From contig JBHLJZ010000002.1 in NCBI GenBank assembly GCA_048887165.1, positions 71,297-135,296 of the forward strand: a DNA stretch of 64,000 nt, read 5' to 3'. Numbering within the stretch: the first letter of the stretch is position 1; each line of letters starts with the position of its first letter. This DNA comes from SOKP01 sp048887165 (lineage in GTDB: Archaea > Asgardarchaeota > Lokiarchaeia > Sigyniarchaeales > SOKP01). Of this stretch, positions 1 through 8,039 are shown one piece after another. The position numbers were made by a program, and so were the translations under genes. The notes under the pieces were generated by a model, which did no database searches, was not told the origin of the DNA, and saw only the letters and a program-made list of their open reading frames with translations.

Positions 1-515
1 TCTTTAACAGTCGTCTCTCTTTCTTCAAGGCGGTTGTTCTTTATTAAAGTTTCTTCAATAGCTTTGACTTCTGATCTAGTTTCTATATTATAGTTTAATA
101 ATTTCTCCAGAATCTCTTTTTCACCTAAGCCCATATTATAATATTCCTTAAATCTCTCGATGGCTTTCTCATTATAGAAAAAATATTGTTTATTAAGATA
201 TATAATTAACCAACCTTTTTTTTGTTGCTTTTGAGACAAACTAAACAACTCTTCTTGAATTTTAGCCAACGGTCGTTTTAACTTCCTTGCAATAGTTTTA
301 TCATCTAAGGAGTAAAACCCGTGCATAAATTTCATGAGTTTTTTAGAAAAGAATAGCTCTGGAATATAACTTAGAAGGTATAAAACAATAGTAATAATTG
401 TCATCCATATTGCTATTACAGGATTAATGAAGAAAATTATAATTATAATTATGACAAGAATTAAAAACCATTTTCTTCCAATAGATTTTAGAATAACTTT
501 ATACTTTTTTGGCAT
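1..515 (-). CDS. Membrane protein with cytoplasmic tail, 3' end cut by window edge
   Basis: An open frame of 171 codons starts at ATG 515 on the minus strand and runs off the left edge without a stop, so the C-terminus is missing. The N-terminus is basic (MPKKYK). Two closely spaced hydrophobic stretches follow at about residues 16-33 and 36-52. The rest is a charged, mostly helical tail rich in Lys and Glu that looks cytoplasmic. I do not recognise a family. It lies downstream of the 5S rRNA gene on the same strand but is separated from it by a T-rich stretch, so it is probably transcribed separately. That the frame is coding is well supported; the function is unknown. Confidence 0.65.
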   Translation of the reverse strand, partial: MPKKYKVILKSIGRKWFLILVIIIIIIFFINPVIAIWMTIITIVLYLLSYIPELFFSKKLMKFMHGFYSLDDKTIARKLKRPLAKIQEELFSLSQKQQKKGWLIIYLNKQYFFYNEKAIERFKEYYNMGLGEKEILEKLLNYNIETRSEVKAIEETLIKNNRLEERETTVK

Positions 516-583
516 CTTTTCTCTAATTAGAGCTATTAATTATGATATATCTTATAATTATTCCTTTAATAAAATTATTATCT

Positions 584-598
584 AGAAAATTAAAAAAG
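584..598 (-). terminator. T-rich stop signal behind the 5S rRNA gene
   Basis: Just downstream of the 5S rRNA 3' end, the minus strand reads ATCTTTTTTAATTTTC. Archaeal RNA polymerase commonly terminates at such U-tracts without a hairpin. The position suits ending a short rRNA transcript, but the whole region is AT-rich, so the call is tentative. Confidence 0.4.
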
Positions 599-609
599 AT
601 ATAACGACT

Positions 610-791
610 TATAACCACAAGAAAAGCGTGACCGGGTATTATCCTCGTAAACCATGACCGTAAGCAAACTTACAGTTTGTAGCTTCCCATAGATCGCAAC
701 TAAAGTACTATCTACAACGATTACAAGTTTAACTGCCGGGTTCGGATGGTTCCAGCGCTGTAGCGAGTCGCTACTAATTCATGTGGTTATA
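610..791 (-). rRNA. rrf: 5S ribosomal RNA with an extra arm (about 180 nt)
   Basis: The minus strand carries the conserved 5S core, readable as AACCATCCGAACCCGG followed by CAGTTAAAC, at about 726-755. The ends form a perfect 10-bp closing helix: TATAACCACA at 610-619 pairs with TGTGGTTATA at 782-791. Helix V closes with TGTAG and GCTACA (minus-strand sense; 711-716 and 678-683). Between helix V and the 3' strand of helix I lie 58 extra nucleotides (620-677). They contain an 8-bp hairpin, ACTGTAAG-TTTG-CTTACGGT (657-676, one U.G pair). The usual 5S is about 120 nt, so this one is about half as long again. The insertion falls in the three-way junction (loop A), which would become four-way. No 16S or 23S gene is nearby. 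An intron removed from the transcript is a possible alternative. Confidence 0.88.
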
Positions 792-808
792 ATCGCATAC
801 TTTAACCA

Positions 809-816
809 TTATATAA
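809..816 (-). promoter_or_regulatory. TATA box of the 5S rRNA gene
   Basis: On the minus strand TTATATAA is centred about 22 nt upstream of the predicted mature 5S 5' end, near the usual archaeal TATA distance of about 26 nt. It is the best TATA-like octamer in the gap between the 5S gene and the divergent membrane protein gene. The context is AT-rich, so this is probable rather than certain. Confidence 0.45.
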
Positions 817-948
817 GATTAGCTATTTTATAATAAAATGCTTTCCTTATGTGGTTAAGAGTAATTAGTGATAATAAAACCTAATAATTAAACTTTGTTA
901 TATCGAATGGTTAAATTTAAAAGGAATAGTTTGATGTGAGCTTATGAC

Positions 949-1494
949 ATGCTGTACCAAATAATTATGCAAGATGTAGGATTTTGGATTTATATTTTAA
1001 ATTTATCTCTTGTCATTTTTGCAAGATTTCTTGATATGATAAGTACCTATTATGTTAGTAAAGAGTTACAATTAGAAACTAACAAATTAGCAAGAAAAGT
1101 GGGATGGAAAGGAATGATTTTTATGCAAATACCAATAATTATAATAGGAACACTAGATTTTTATTTTGCTCTTTTTATTTTTTGTTGGTCCCTATTGCTT
1201 TTCGGAAATAATATTCAAGGAAGTTGGTATATCAAAAAAATAGGAGAGGATAGCTACCAAAAAGAACTTGCTTCCCATTTAGAATCCGTAAAATCCTGTA
1301 AGATTATTATTAGTGAATTATCTTATCTTTTAACCTTTAGTTTTACTGGTTTATTGATATTAATTTCTATTTTTGTATTTAATGATGAAATAGCAGTCTT
1401 TTTTATCTCTTTGGCATTGATCTGCCAAGGATTAATTGGCACAGTTAGAACGATACGTTACTTATTAGATTTAAAAAAAGCAAAAAAGAAATAA
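949..1494 (+). CDS. Small multi-pass membrane protein
   Basis: This 181-residue protein has four or five predicted membrane segments, at about residues 11-31, 53-82, 119-141 and 145-170, and a basic C-terminus (KKAKKK). After the first segment, residues 26-44 carry a polar/acidic stretch (RFLDMISTYY, then ETNKLARKVGW). This resembles the pattern of DUF5658-type small membrane proteins, in which an Asp-Thr pair is followed by a Glu-Asn(-Pro) motif. That resemblance is weak and no enzymatic motif is obvious. The start is ATG 949. The gene diverges from the 5S rRNA and stands alone. Role unknown. Confidence 0.7.
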   Translation: MLYQIIMQDVGFWIYILNLSLVIFARFLDMISTYYVSKELQLETNKLARKVGWKGMIFMQIPIIIIGTLDFYFALFIFCWSLLLFGNNIQGSWYIKKIGEDSYQKELASHLESVKSCKIIISELSYLLTFSFTGLLILISIFVFNDEIAVFFISLALICQGLIGTVRTIRYLLDLKKAKKK

Positions 1495-1525
1495 TTATAA
1501 GATAATCTTGAAAAATATAGAAAAT

Positions 1526-3679
1526 TTAAATTAAGGTTCTAAATTTAACAGAATTCTCTTTAATTCCAAGATACATAATATAAAAGGAAACTCCAGCAAG
1601 AGTTATGACCATTATAAGAACAACTATTAATATATAATCGGTTAATGGTTTGGGAATGGAAAACCTATAATCTTCTTCATGTATTATCTTTGTTTTATTC
1701 GAGTAGTCTCTAAGTACAATTACATATGAGTAATCTCCTGGTTTTAACTTATTGAACTCTAAATGAAATTCTTGATTATTTTCTTGGAATTCATTACCTA
1801 ATTGATAATATGTATAATCTTTAAAGTTATTATCAGATAACAATAAGAATATACTTTCAATTCCAGATTGATTATCATAAGCTTGAAATGTAAAATGAAT
1901 ATTATCAGATATAGTAGGATTCTTTGGGACGCATTCAAAATCTAATAATTGGGGTTCGAAAACATCAGAAAGAGTAGAAAAATTAAATTTTGAAGGAATT
2001 AAGTTATGTCCAGTGATTGTAACATTATAAAATTCATTAGGTTGAACAGGAAGCCGAAATGCAACCTCCCCTTCCTTATTTGCATATACTGTTCGATATT
2101 TGCCATCTGATGTTCGTAAATGTATTCTTGCATAAGGTACAATGCTCCCATTATTGTCTTTAATTGTTAATGAAACACACTGACCTTCATAAATATTATT
2201 GACGAATAAATCTGGAACACTCATTGGGATATTAGTGTAAACATCCAGCTCAGGATCTCCAAGTAAATTATAAGTTAAAACATTTTTCCGCTGATATTCG
2301 AATTGTATTGATGTGGCACCTCTCTTAAAGTAATCACTATTCAAATATGAAACTTTAGAATCATATAAAGCTTTTCCTTGCTGGAATTTTTTTTCTTGAA
2401 AAAATTCTTCCCAAAAAAGCTTAGCATTTCCACGATTCAATTTCTCGAGGTAAGTGTCAATTGGTAGGAACCAATTAACCCTAATTCCTCCAATATATCC
2501 TATTGCTCCCGAATCAGTTTTCTTTATTAAAGTTTCTCCTATACTATCATCATTTTTATCATAAGAAGAAGTAGTACACACATCGGCATAAATTAACGAT
2601 GGTTTATCAAAATTTATACACAATGAAGCATCAGTATTAGTAAAATAAATAGATCCGCTTTCATCAGCATAGGTATAAGGATCTCCATGACCTGCAAATA
2701 TAATGGTACTATAATTACTGTTAAATTTATTAACAAAATTAGTAGGACTAAGAGGTAATTGTTCATTAGGTGGAGGTGGAATGGTAGGAGTGAAGTTAGA
2801 AGTGGTTTTTACCAAATGGGTAAAATTCATATTAGTTAGAGTGTAATGTTGCCATATATATTGGGTTAAACGAGCTTCGTCTTCAGGAGGAGAATACATT
2901 GATATACCGCCAGCTAATAGCATTTTATTCATCCAATCCCCTACAAGAGGATCATTTTCATACTTTAATGATTTATTAACCATAATAGCAAGTTCAATTG
3001 CATTATCTGCTGGAAAACGCCCGACATAAACCTCTGGTGTCCAAGAAATTTCATCAACACCCTGTGCATTGTTTGTAGAATTTTCACCCCATTTTCCATC
3101 ATTATCATTATCCCATGTTCCATCTAAATCCGCATAATAAAAATCTGTAGGTTTATAATAATCATCCCAGTTACTATATTCACTCTCTCCAGGTACATCA
3201 ACAACATCAGGATTATATACTTCTCTGATAGGTATTAAACTCCCTTCTGCATCGCCAGCTAATAGCACCCACTGCACATTTTCTTGTTCATAATAAGATT
3301 TTATCATATTTCTAATTTTTTCAGCGTTATCAGAACCACTATATGCCGAATAGTTGCTGAGTATAATAGTTTTTACTCCTTTTTCATTTTTCCAATTCAT
3401 TAAGGGGGTTATAGCATCAACAAAATCTTGATCATCAGGGGTAATAATTAACATTTCTATATTAGGATCATACCACGATTGATTCAGAGCAATATAATCT
3501 ATATCCGGTAATAAAGATAAATTAACATCTTGATATCCATTACTAGGACTTATAAAATCTAATTTTTCAACATCTGCCCTATAATTATCATTAAAAGTAG
3601 CAATAGCTACAATAAACGGTGGCGATAAAAGAGCTAGAAGAATTAAAAATGATATTAGCTTATTATAAAACCCTTTCAT
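1526..3679 (-). CDS. Gingipain-like C25 cysteine peptidase, surface anchored
   Basis: A 717-residue secreted protein. An N-terminal hydrophobic signal sequence lies at about residues 9-27 and a single C-terminal membrane segment at about 683-707, followed by a short basic tail. This suggests an outward-facing, membrane-anchored ectoenzyme. Residues 75-400 match the gingipain (peptidase C25) fold. They include the VLLAGDAEG strand, the EVYVGRFPADN motif, the catalytic His in FAGHGDP (His331) and the nucleophile Cys in YADVCTTSSYD (Cys368), then GAIGYIGG. About 270 residues of beta-rich, Ig-like sequence follow (from about residue 480). Both catalytic residues are present, so activity is likely; the substrate is unknown. 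It is transcribed alone and faces away from the small zinc-type protein gene at 3797. Confidence 0.87.
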   Translation of the reverse strand: MKGFYNKLISFLILLALLSPPFIVAIATFNDNYRADVEKLDFISPSNGYQDVNLSLLPDIDYIALNQSWYDPNIEMLIITPDDQDFVDAITPLMNWKNEKGVKTIILSNYSAYSGSDNAEKIRNMIKSYYEQENVQWVLLAGDAEGSLIPIREVYNPDVVDVPGESEYSNWDDYYKPTDFYYADLDGTWDNDNDGKWGENSTNNAQGVDEISWTPEVYVGRFPADNAIELAIMVNKSLKYENDPLVGDWMNKMLLAGGISMYSPPEDEARLTQYIWQHYTLTNMNFTHLVKTTSNFTPTIPPPPNEQLPLSPTNFVNKFNSNYSTIIFAGHGDPYTYADESGSIYFTNTDASLCINFDKPSLIYADVCTTSSYDKNDDSIGETLIKKTDSGAIGYIGGIRVNWFLPIDTYLEKLNRGNAKLFWEEFFQEKKFQQGKALYDSKVSYLNSDYFKRGATSIQFEYQRKNVLTYNLLGDPELDVYTNIPMSVPDLFVNNIYEGQCVSLTIKDNNGSIVPYARIHLRTSDGKYRTVYANKEGEVAFRLPVQPNEFYNVTITGHNLIPSKFNFSTLSDVFEPQLLDFECVPKNPTISDNIHFTFQAYDNQSGIESIFLLLSDNNFKDYTYYQLGNEFQENNQEFHLEFNKLKPGDYSYVIVLRDYSNKTKIIHEEDYRFSIPKPLTDYILIVVLIMVITLAGVSFYIMYLGIKENSVKFRTLI

Positions 3680-3796
3680 TTCAATTCATTAAAATAAAAA
3701 ATAAAGTGATATTTATGTATTTTTGAAATTAAAATTATATTTACGAATATTATTACTTATTAAACATAAGAATAGATCAGACATTGTATAAATATT

Positions 3797-4024
3797 ATGC
3801 CTTTAAGATTTAATACATGTCCTCATTGTAATAAAAGAATTGTATTTCAAATAGAAAAGAATGATATTGATCCTTCCCAATATCCTGCTCCTGTTTACAT
3901 CAGACATAATACTGTGTCTTGTGGTAAACTTTCCACATTTTATCTTGATAGTCTTTTAAGAGTATCTTATAAAGAACTTGAAAAGAAACCGGGAGGAATA
4001 AAAACCATTGAAATTGTAGAATAG
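3797..4024 (+). CDS. Small CxxC protein, possibly zinc binding
   Basis: A 75-residue protein that begins with a Cys-Pro-His-Cys knuckle (C8, C11). Later there is a conserved-looking stretch, HNTVSCGKLSTFYLDSLLRV, with another Cys (C42) and a nearby His that could complete a metal site. I do not recognise the family, and the fold cannot be told from the sequence alone. The start is ATG 3797. The gene sits alone between the C25 protease and aIF2 gamma. Compact composition and codon use like its neighbours support a real gene. Confidence 0.6.
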   Translation: MPLRFNTCPHCNKRIVFQIEKNDIDPSQYPAPVYIRHNTVSCGKLSTFYLDSLLRVSYKELEKKPGGIKTIEIVE

Positions 4025-4161
4025 ATTTGATTTATTTACTTTTTTTGGAAATCTTATATTTAAGGATTAATTTAATATTAAATACTTTCTATAACTATCG
4101 TAGAAAATGTAATAAAATTGTTTAATATAAAGTTTTCAAAAAGTTTTAAATTTTAACCATT

Positions 4162-5709
4162 ATGTCAAACAATCTAGAAGATGTTGCTGGAATTGGAAAG
4201 GCTACTGCAGAAAGAATGAGGTCTTCAGGTATTAACTCTGTTGAAGAATTAGCATCACTTAAATTAGAAGATTTAGTAAAACTAAATATAAAAGGTGTGG
4301 GAGAGTCTACTGCCACAAAATATATTAAGAATGCTAAAAAATTGCTTTCAGAGACAAAGAAAAAAGAAACTGAAATTCCCAAAAAATCTATTAAAGAGGA
4401 ACCAGTCCCCAAAAAAAAAGTTAGAGAAAAAGCTTTAGATGTAAAAGATGCTATAAAACAACAAGCTGAATGTAATATAGGATTGGTAGGTCATGTTGAT
4501 CATGGTAAAACAACATTAGTCAAAACTCTTACAGGTGATTGGACTGATCGCCATTCTGAAGAACAGGAAAGAGGTATTTCAATCAAATTAGGATATTCAA
4601 ATGCTACTATTTTATATTGTTCTGAATGTGATAAATATTTAACATACTATATGGCAGAAAAGGCAAGAAAAAAAGGAAAACCACGATTTATTTGTCCAGA
4701 TTGTCAGGGTGGATTAGAATTTAGAAGAAATATTTCATTTGTTGATGCTCCGGGTCATGAAATATTAATGGCAACAATGCTTAGTGGTGCATCTCTAATG
4801 GATGGTGCATGTTTGTTAATTGCTGCTGATGAAGATTGCCCTCAACCACAAACCCGAGAACATTTAGAAGCTTTACATATTGCGGGAATTGAAAAGATTA
4901 TAATAATTCAAAATAAAATTGATGCTGTTTCAAAAGAACAAGCATATGAGAATTTCAAACAAATAAAAGAATTCATAAAGGGAACAGTAGCTGAAAATGC
5001 TCCAATTATACCTATTTCAGCTGTTTTTAGTTCAAATATTGAATTAGTTGTCAGGGCTTTTGAGGAAATAATACCGACGCCTAAATTTGATGAAGAAGAA
5101 GAATTTCAATTTCTTATTGCTCGATCATTTGATATAAACCGTCCAGGTACAGAAATTTTAAACTTAAAGGGAGGTGTTGTTGGAGGTTCAGTATTAAAAG
5201 GAAAAATCAAAATTGGGGAAGAAATCGAAATTAAGCCTGGACTAAGAGTAAAAAATAATTATATCCCAATTAAATCAAAAATTGTTAGTATCAGTCAAGG
5301 GAATAATATTTTAAATGAAGCCAAACCTGGTGGATTGATTGGTTTAGGAACAAAATTAGATCCTGCTCTGACAAAGGGGGACTCATTGATTGGTCAATTA
5401 GGTGGAAAGCCAGGGACATTACCTAATATAATATCCGAAATTAAATTGAAAGTAAATCTTCTAGACCGAGTTATAGGATCTGAAGACCAAATAAAAGTAC
5501 ATGAATTAAGACATAATGAGAAACTATTATTAGTGGTAGGTACTGAAAAAACAGCAGGTACAGTTACAAAAATCTTGAAAGATTCTTATATACTTTCTTT
5601 AAATCCTCCTATATGCCCTCCAAATGATTTTATATTTGCTATTTCTCGAATAATTAATAGACGTTATCGTTTAATAGGATATGGTGAACTTATTAATCAT
5701 GACTTATAA
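4162..5709 (+). CDS. aIF2 gamma with an N-terminal helix-hairpin-helix domain
   Basis: Translation initiation factor 2 gamma, the GTPase of the aIF2 heterotrimer that delivers initiator Met-tRNA to the small subunit. The GTPase motifs are complete: GHVDHGKT (110-117), RGISIK in switch I (138-143), DAPGHE (195-200) and NKID (251-254). The gamma-specific zinc knuckle has two CxxC pairs (C153/C156 and C178/C181), and CPQPQTREHLEAL is diagnostic of the gamma subunit. Beta-barrel domains II and III follow. Unusually, about 100 residues precede the G domain. Residues 4-62 form two helix-hairpin-helix motifs like the RadA/Rad51 N-terminal domain (VAGIGKATAERM, then IKGVGESTATKYI), joined by a Lys/Glu-rich linker (63-100). 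No Met lies between residue 20 and the G domain, so the extension is not a start-site error. Confidence 0.93.
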   Translation: MSNNLEDVAGIGKATAERMRSSGINSVEELASLKLEDLVKLNIKGVGESTATKYIKNAKKLLSETKKKETEIPKKSIKEEPVPKKKVREKALDVKDAIKQQAECNIGLVGHVDHGKTTLVKTLTGDWTDRHSEEQERGISIKLGYSNATILYCSECDKYLTYYMAEKARKKGKPRFICPDCQGGLEFRRNISFVDAPGHEILMATMLSGASLMDGACLLIAADEDCPQPQTREHLEALHIAGIEKIIIIQNKIDAVSKEQAYENFKQIKEFIKGTVAENAPIIPISAVFSSNIELVVRAFEEIIPTPKFDEEEEFQFLIARSFDINRPGTEILNLKGGVVGGSVLKGKIKIGEEIEIKPGLRVKNNYIPIKSKIVSISQGNNILNEAKPGGLIGLGTKLDPALTKGDSLIGQLGGKPGTLPNIISEIKLKVNLLDRVIGSEDQIKVHELRHNEKLLLVVGTEKTAGTVTKILKDSYILSLNPPICPPNDFIFAISRIINRRYRLIGYGELINHDL

Positions 5710-5725
5710 CGATCTTAAAAATAAT

Positions 5726-6055
5726 TTATGAAGAGTAGGAAAGAAAAATTTCTCTTATTTTTCCTTTAATTAAGTTAATCGAAGAATCTACTTGACTAAA
5801 TAGTTTTTGAAGTGTTTCAATTACTTCTTCATCAATATCAACATTTTGAGGTCGTGATATGGTTTGTTTTGTTTCATATAAAATTAAAGAGTTGTTTATT
5901 TTCGCTAAAAAATGGAGTATAATTTCAATCTTAAATCCAGTGGATAAATCGATATTGTTTTTTGTTTCTTTAAATTCGTAAAAAATCTCATTCATGACAC
6001 GTCTTTCTAAAAAGGTAAGAAAATTTTCAATGTTATCAACAAATATTACAATCAA
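5726..6055 (-). CDS. Short helical protein, second gene of a surface-protein unit
   Basis: A 109-residue protein of unknown family, predicted mostly alpha-helical. It starts with TTG 6055, only 6 nt after the stop of the upstream surface-protein gene (6062-7771), so the two are very likely co-transcribed. An internal Met at about residue 21 could be an alternative start. No signal sequence or metal motif is visible. It converges with aIF2 gamma, with 16 nt between their ends. A role connected with the preceding membrane protein is inference from spacing only. Confidence 0.5.
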   Translation of the reverse strand: MIVIFVDNIENFLTFLERRVMNEIFYEFKETKNNIDLSTGFKIEIILHFLAKINNSLILYETKQTISRPQNVDIDEEVIETLQKLFSQVDSSINLIKGKIREIFLSYSS

Positions 6056-6061
6056 TTTTAC

Positions 6062-7771
6062 CTACTGTTTCCTTTTGGAATTAAGATAGATAATAAATCC
6101 AATTAGAAAAATAATCCCACTTATTAAGCCAAAAATTATTATCCATATAGGAAAATGAAGGATTTCGGTATATATATTATGAACTTCGCTGAAAGTATTG
6201 ATAATCGTCTCTTTAATTAAAACATTTTTTCTATATATTTTTAAGGTATAATTTCCAGTTATTAAATTTCTAAGTAAAGCCTTTCCGTTAACATCTGTTA
6301 TTATTGGTGCACTAGGTTGAACAAAATCATTTGAGATATAAGTACCATAAGGTTTATCATAATAATATATTTCAATATTTAAATTTGAGACTGGCATTCG
6401 AATATTATCAGTGACGATAACTAATAAATCATTATTAGCATTATAAGTTATAAAAAAGGGATTACTTTCACCTTTTATTAAGTAAGGTATTACAATTTTT
6501 AATCCCTTCTTCCTTATAGAATTTTCTGTGAATATTAAGCTATGCTGATAATGCTCTTCTACAACAGTTAAATTAGCATCAAAATTCAAAACATCCCTAT
6601 CAAATAATGAAGAATTACTTATAACTTGATTAATTGTGATCGAAGTTTCAAATATTACAACTTGACTTAAGTAAATGTGATCTGGTCCTTCTAGAAGAGT
6701 AGGGATATAAATACGTTCTCTAACATTATCATTTTTTACTAATCTATCAATTGTCCAAGAGTAATCCATAGGATTTTCAAATCTGATAGTAAAATTAGTA
6801 GTAAAATTCATCCTGAATAATCCAGGAATTGCATTTATGGTTGCATTTATGTTATTATTCATATCTAAAAAATTAGTAACAACAACTTCATTGACTTCTA
6901 AAGTATGATTTTTTAATTGATTGCGATCGAGAGGGTAAAGTTTTAGATCGATTTCAAGATTAGGAGCAATAATCTCTCCAATAACAGAAGTCCGATTATA
7001 TTTATAAGCCAATACTATAAAATTATAACTAAATTGGGGACGAAGCTCTTGTTCTTGTAAAGTAACTACAATTTCTTCATTGTTATCCTGAAAAATATTC
7101 CAATTGATAAGTGATATATTAACCTCCCAAATTAAATGCATTGTAAAATTGTGAGATACCACTCCAAAATAGTTGCTATAATCAAATACAATAAATTTAG
7201 AAGTATCTATCGAATAGTCTCCTTCAACTAAATCTACTAATTGTGAAGATGAGTCATTTTGAAATTGAAATCTAATCAGTTGACTGGATGCCAAACTTGT
7301 TTTATAAATTAAAAATCCTTCAGAACCTCCAATAGATGTGTTATAGCTAACTTTGATCGATTCATTCAGGACTACAGTTATTATATTCGAATAAACTAAA
7401 GATTCATTTAAATTATCAGATTGGGCAAATTTTATGGTCTCAATATAATCAGTATTGTTGTAACTCATTTCTAAAGCTCCTGAGGTTAGATCATCATCTA
7501 AATTTGGATAATCTAAAGAATAATTGAAAAAACCTTCTTCATTAAAAGTAACATTTGTAATCGTCACATTGCCTAAACCGTGATTCTGGTTTTCAATAAT
7601 AGGAGTAAAATCTTCCATAGATAATGCTTGAGATTTAGGATAATAAGAATTATTCGAAAAAATCTCATCTGTAGATACAGAATTGCAATTGATAGCAATT
7701 TCTATTATAGGAACGAATGAAATAAGGATTATAGAAGTAATAACTACTATTTTCTTGTACTTATTTAACAT
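6062..7771 (-). CDS. Secreted beta-rich protein with C-terminal membrane anchor
   Basis: A 569-residue protein with an N-terminal hydrophobic signal (about residues 9-27) and a C-terminal membrane helix (about 541-563) ending in KRKQ. The large exterior region is rich in Asn, Thr and beta-strand patterns with many N-x-S/T sequons. It probably consists of several Ig-like or carboxypeptidase-regulatory-like modules; one near residues 480-515 includes DVNGKALLRNL. No catalytic motif is apparent. The architecture matches the C25 protease and the large protein at 61307, so it probably belongs to the cell-surface layer. It leads a two-gene unit with the small protein at 5726. Confidence 0.65.
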   Translation of the reverse strand: MLNKYKKIVVITSIILISFVPIIEIAINCNSVSTDEIFSNNSYYPKSQALSMEDFTPIIENQNHGLGNVTITNVTFNEEGFFNYSLDYPNLDDDLTSGALEMSYNNTDYIETIKFAQSDNLNESLVYSNIITVVLNESIKVSYNTSIGGSEGFLIYKTSLASSQLIRFQFQNDSSSQLVDLVEGDYSIDTSKFIVFDYSNYFGVVSHNFTMHLIWEVNISLINWNIFQDNNEEIVVTLQEQELRPQFSYNFIVLAYKYNRTSVIGEIIAPNLEIDLKLYPLDRNQLKNHTLEVNEVVVTNFLDMNNNINATINAIPGLFRMNFTTNFTIRFENPMDYSWTIDRLVKNDNVRERIYIPTLLEGPDHIYLSQVVIFETSITINQVISNSSLFDRDVLNFDANLTVVEEHYQHSLIFTENSIRKKGLKIVIPYLIKGESNPFFITYNANNDLLVIVTDNIRMPVSNLNIEIYYYDKPYGTYISNDFVQPSAPIITDVNGKALLRNLITGNYTLKIYRKNVLIKETIINTFSEVHNIYTEILHFPIWIIIFGLISGIIFLIGFIIYLNSKRKQ

Positions 7772-8039
7772 TATTTCTACTTTTGAGATAGATATTTAAA
7801 AATACAAAATTATGTAAAATTAAATAATTTTTCTATAGATTTTAATTTTTAGTTCAATTTTTCTTTATGGCTGAATATGATAGGAATATTTATATTTATT
7901 GAATTTATTTTAATTTTATTTAAAATCTCATTTAAAGTTGAATTAGACTCGAAGCTTGAATTCTGGATGTGTTTCAATGAGATAATTCTTTAAAATGTGA
8001 CTATGGATCTTTTTAAACTTTAATTATTAAATGATTTAA

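Noticed and set aside
4146..4412. Minus-strand open frame opposite the aIF2 gamma N-terminus
   Set aside because: Antisense shadow of the HhH/linker region with hydrophobic bias typical of reversed Lys/Glu codons.
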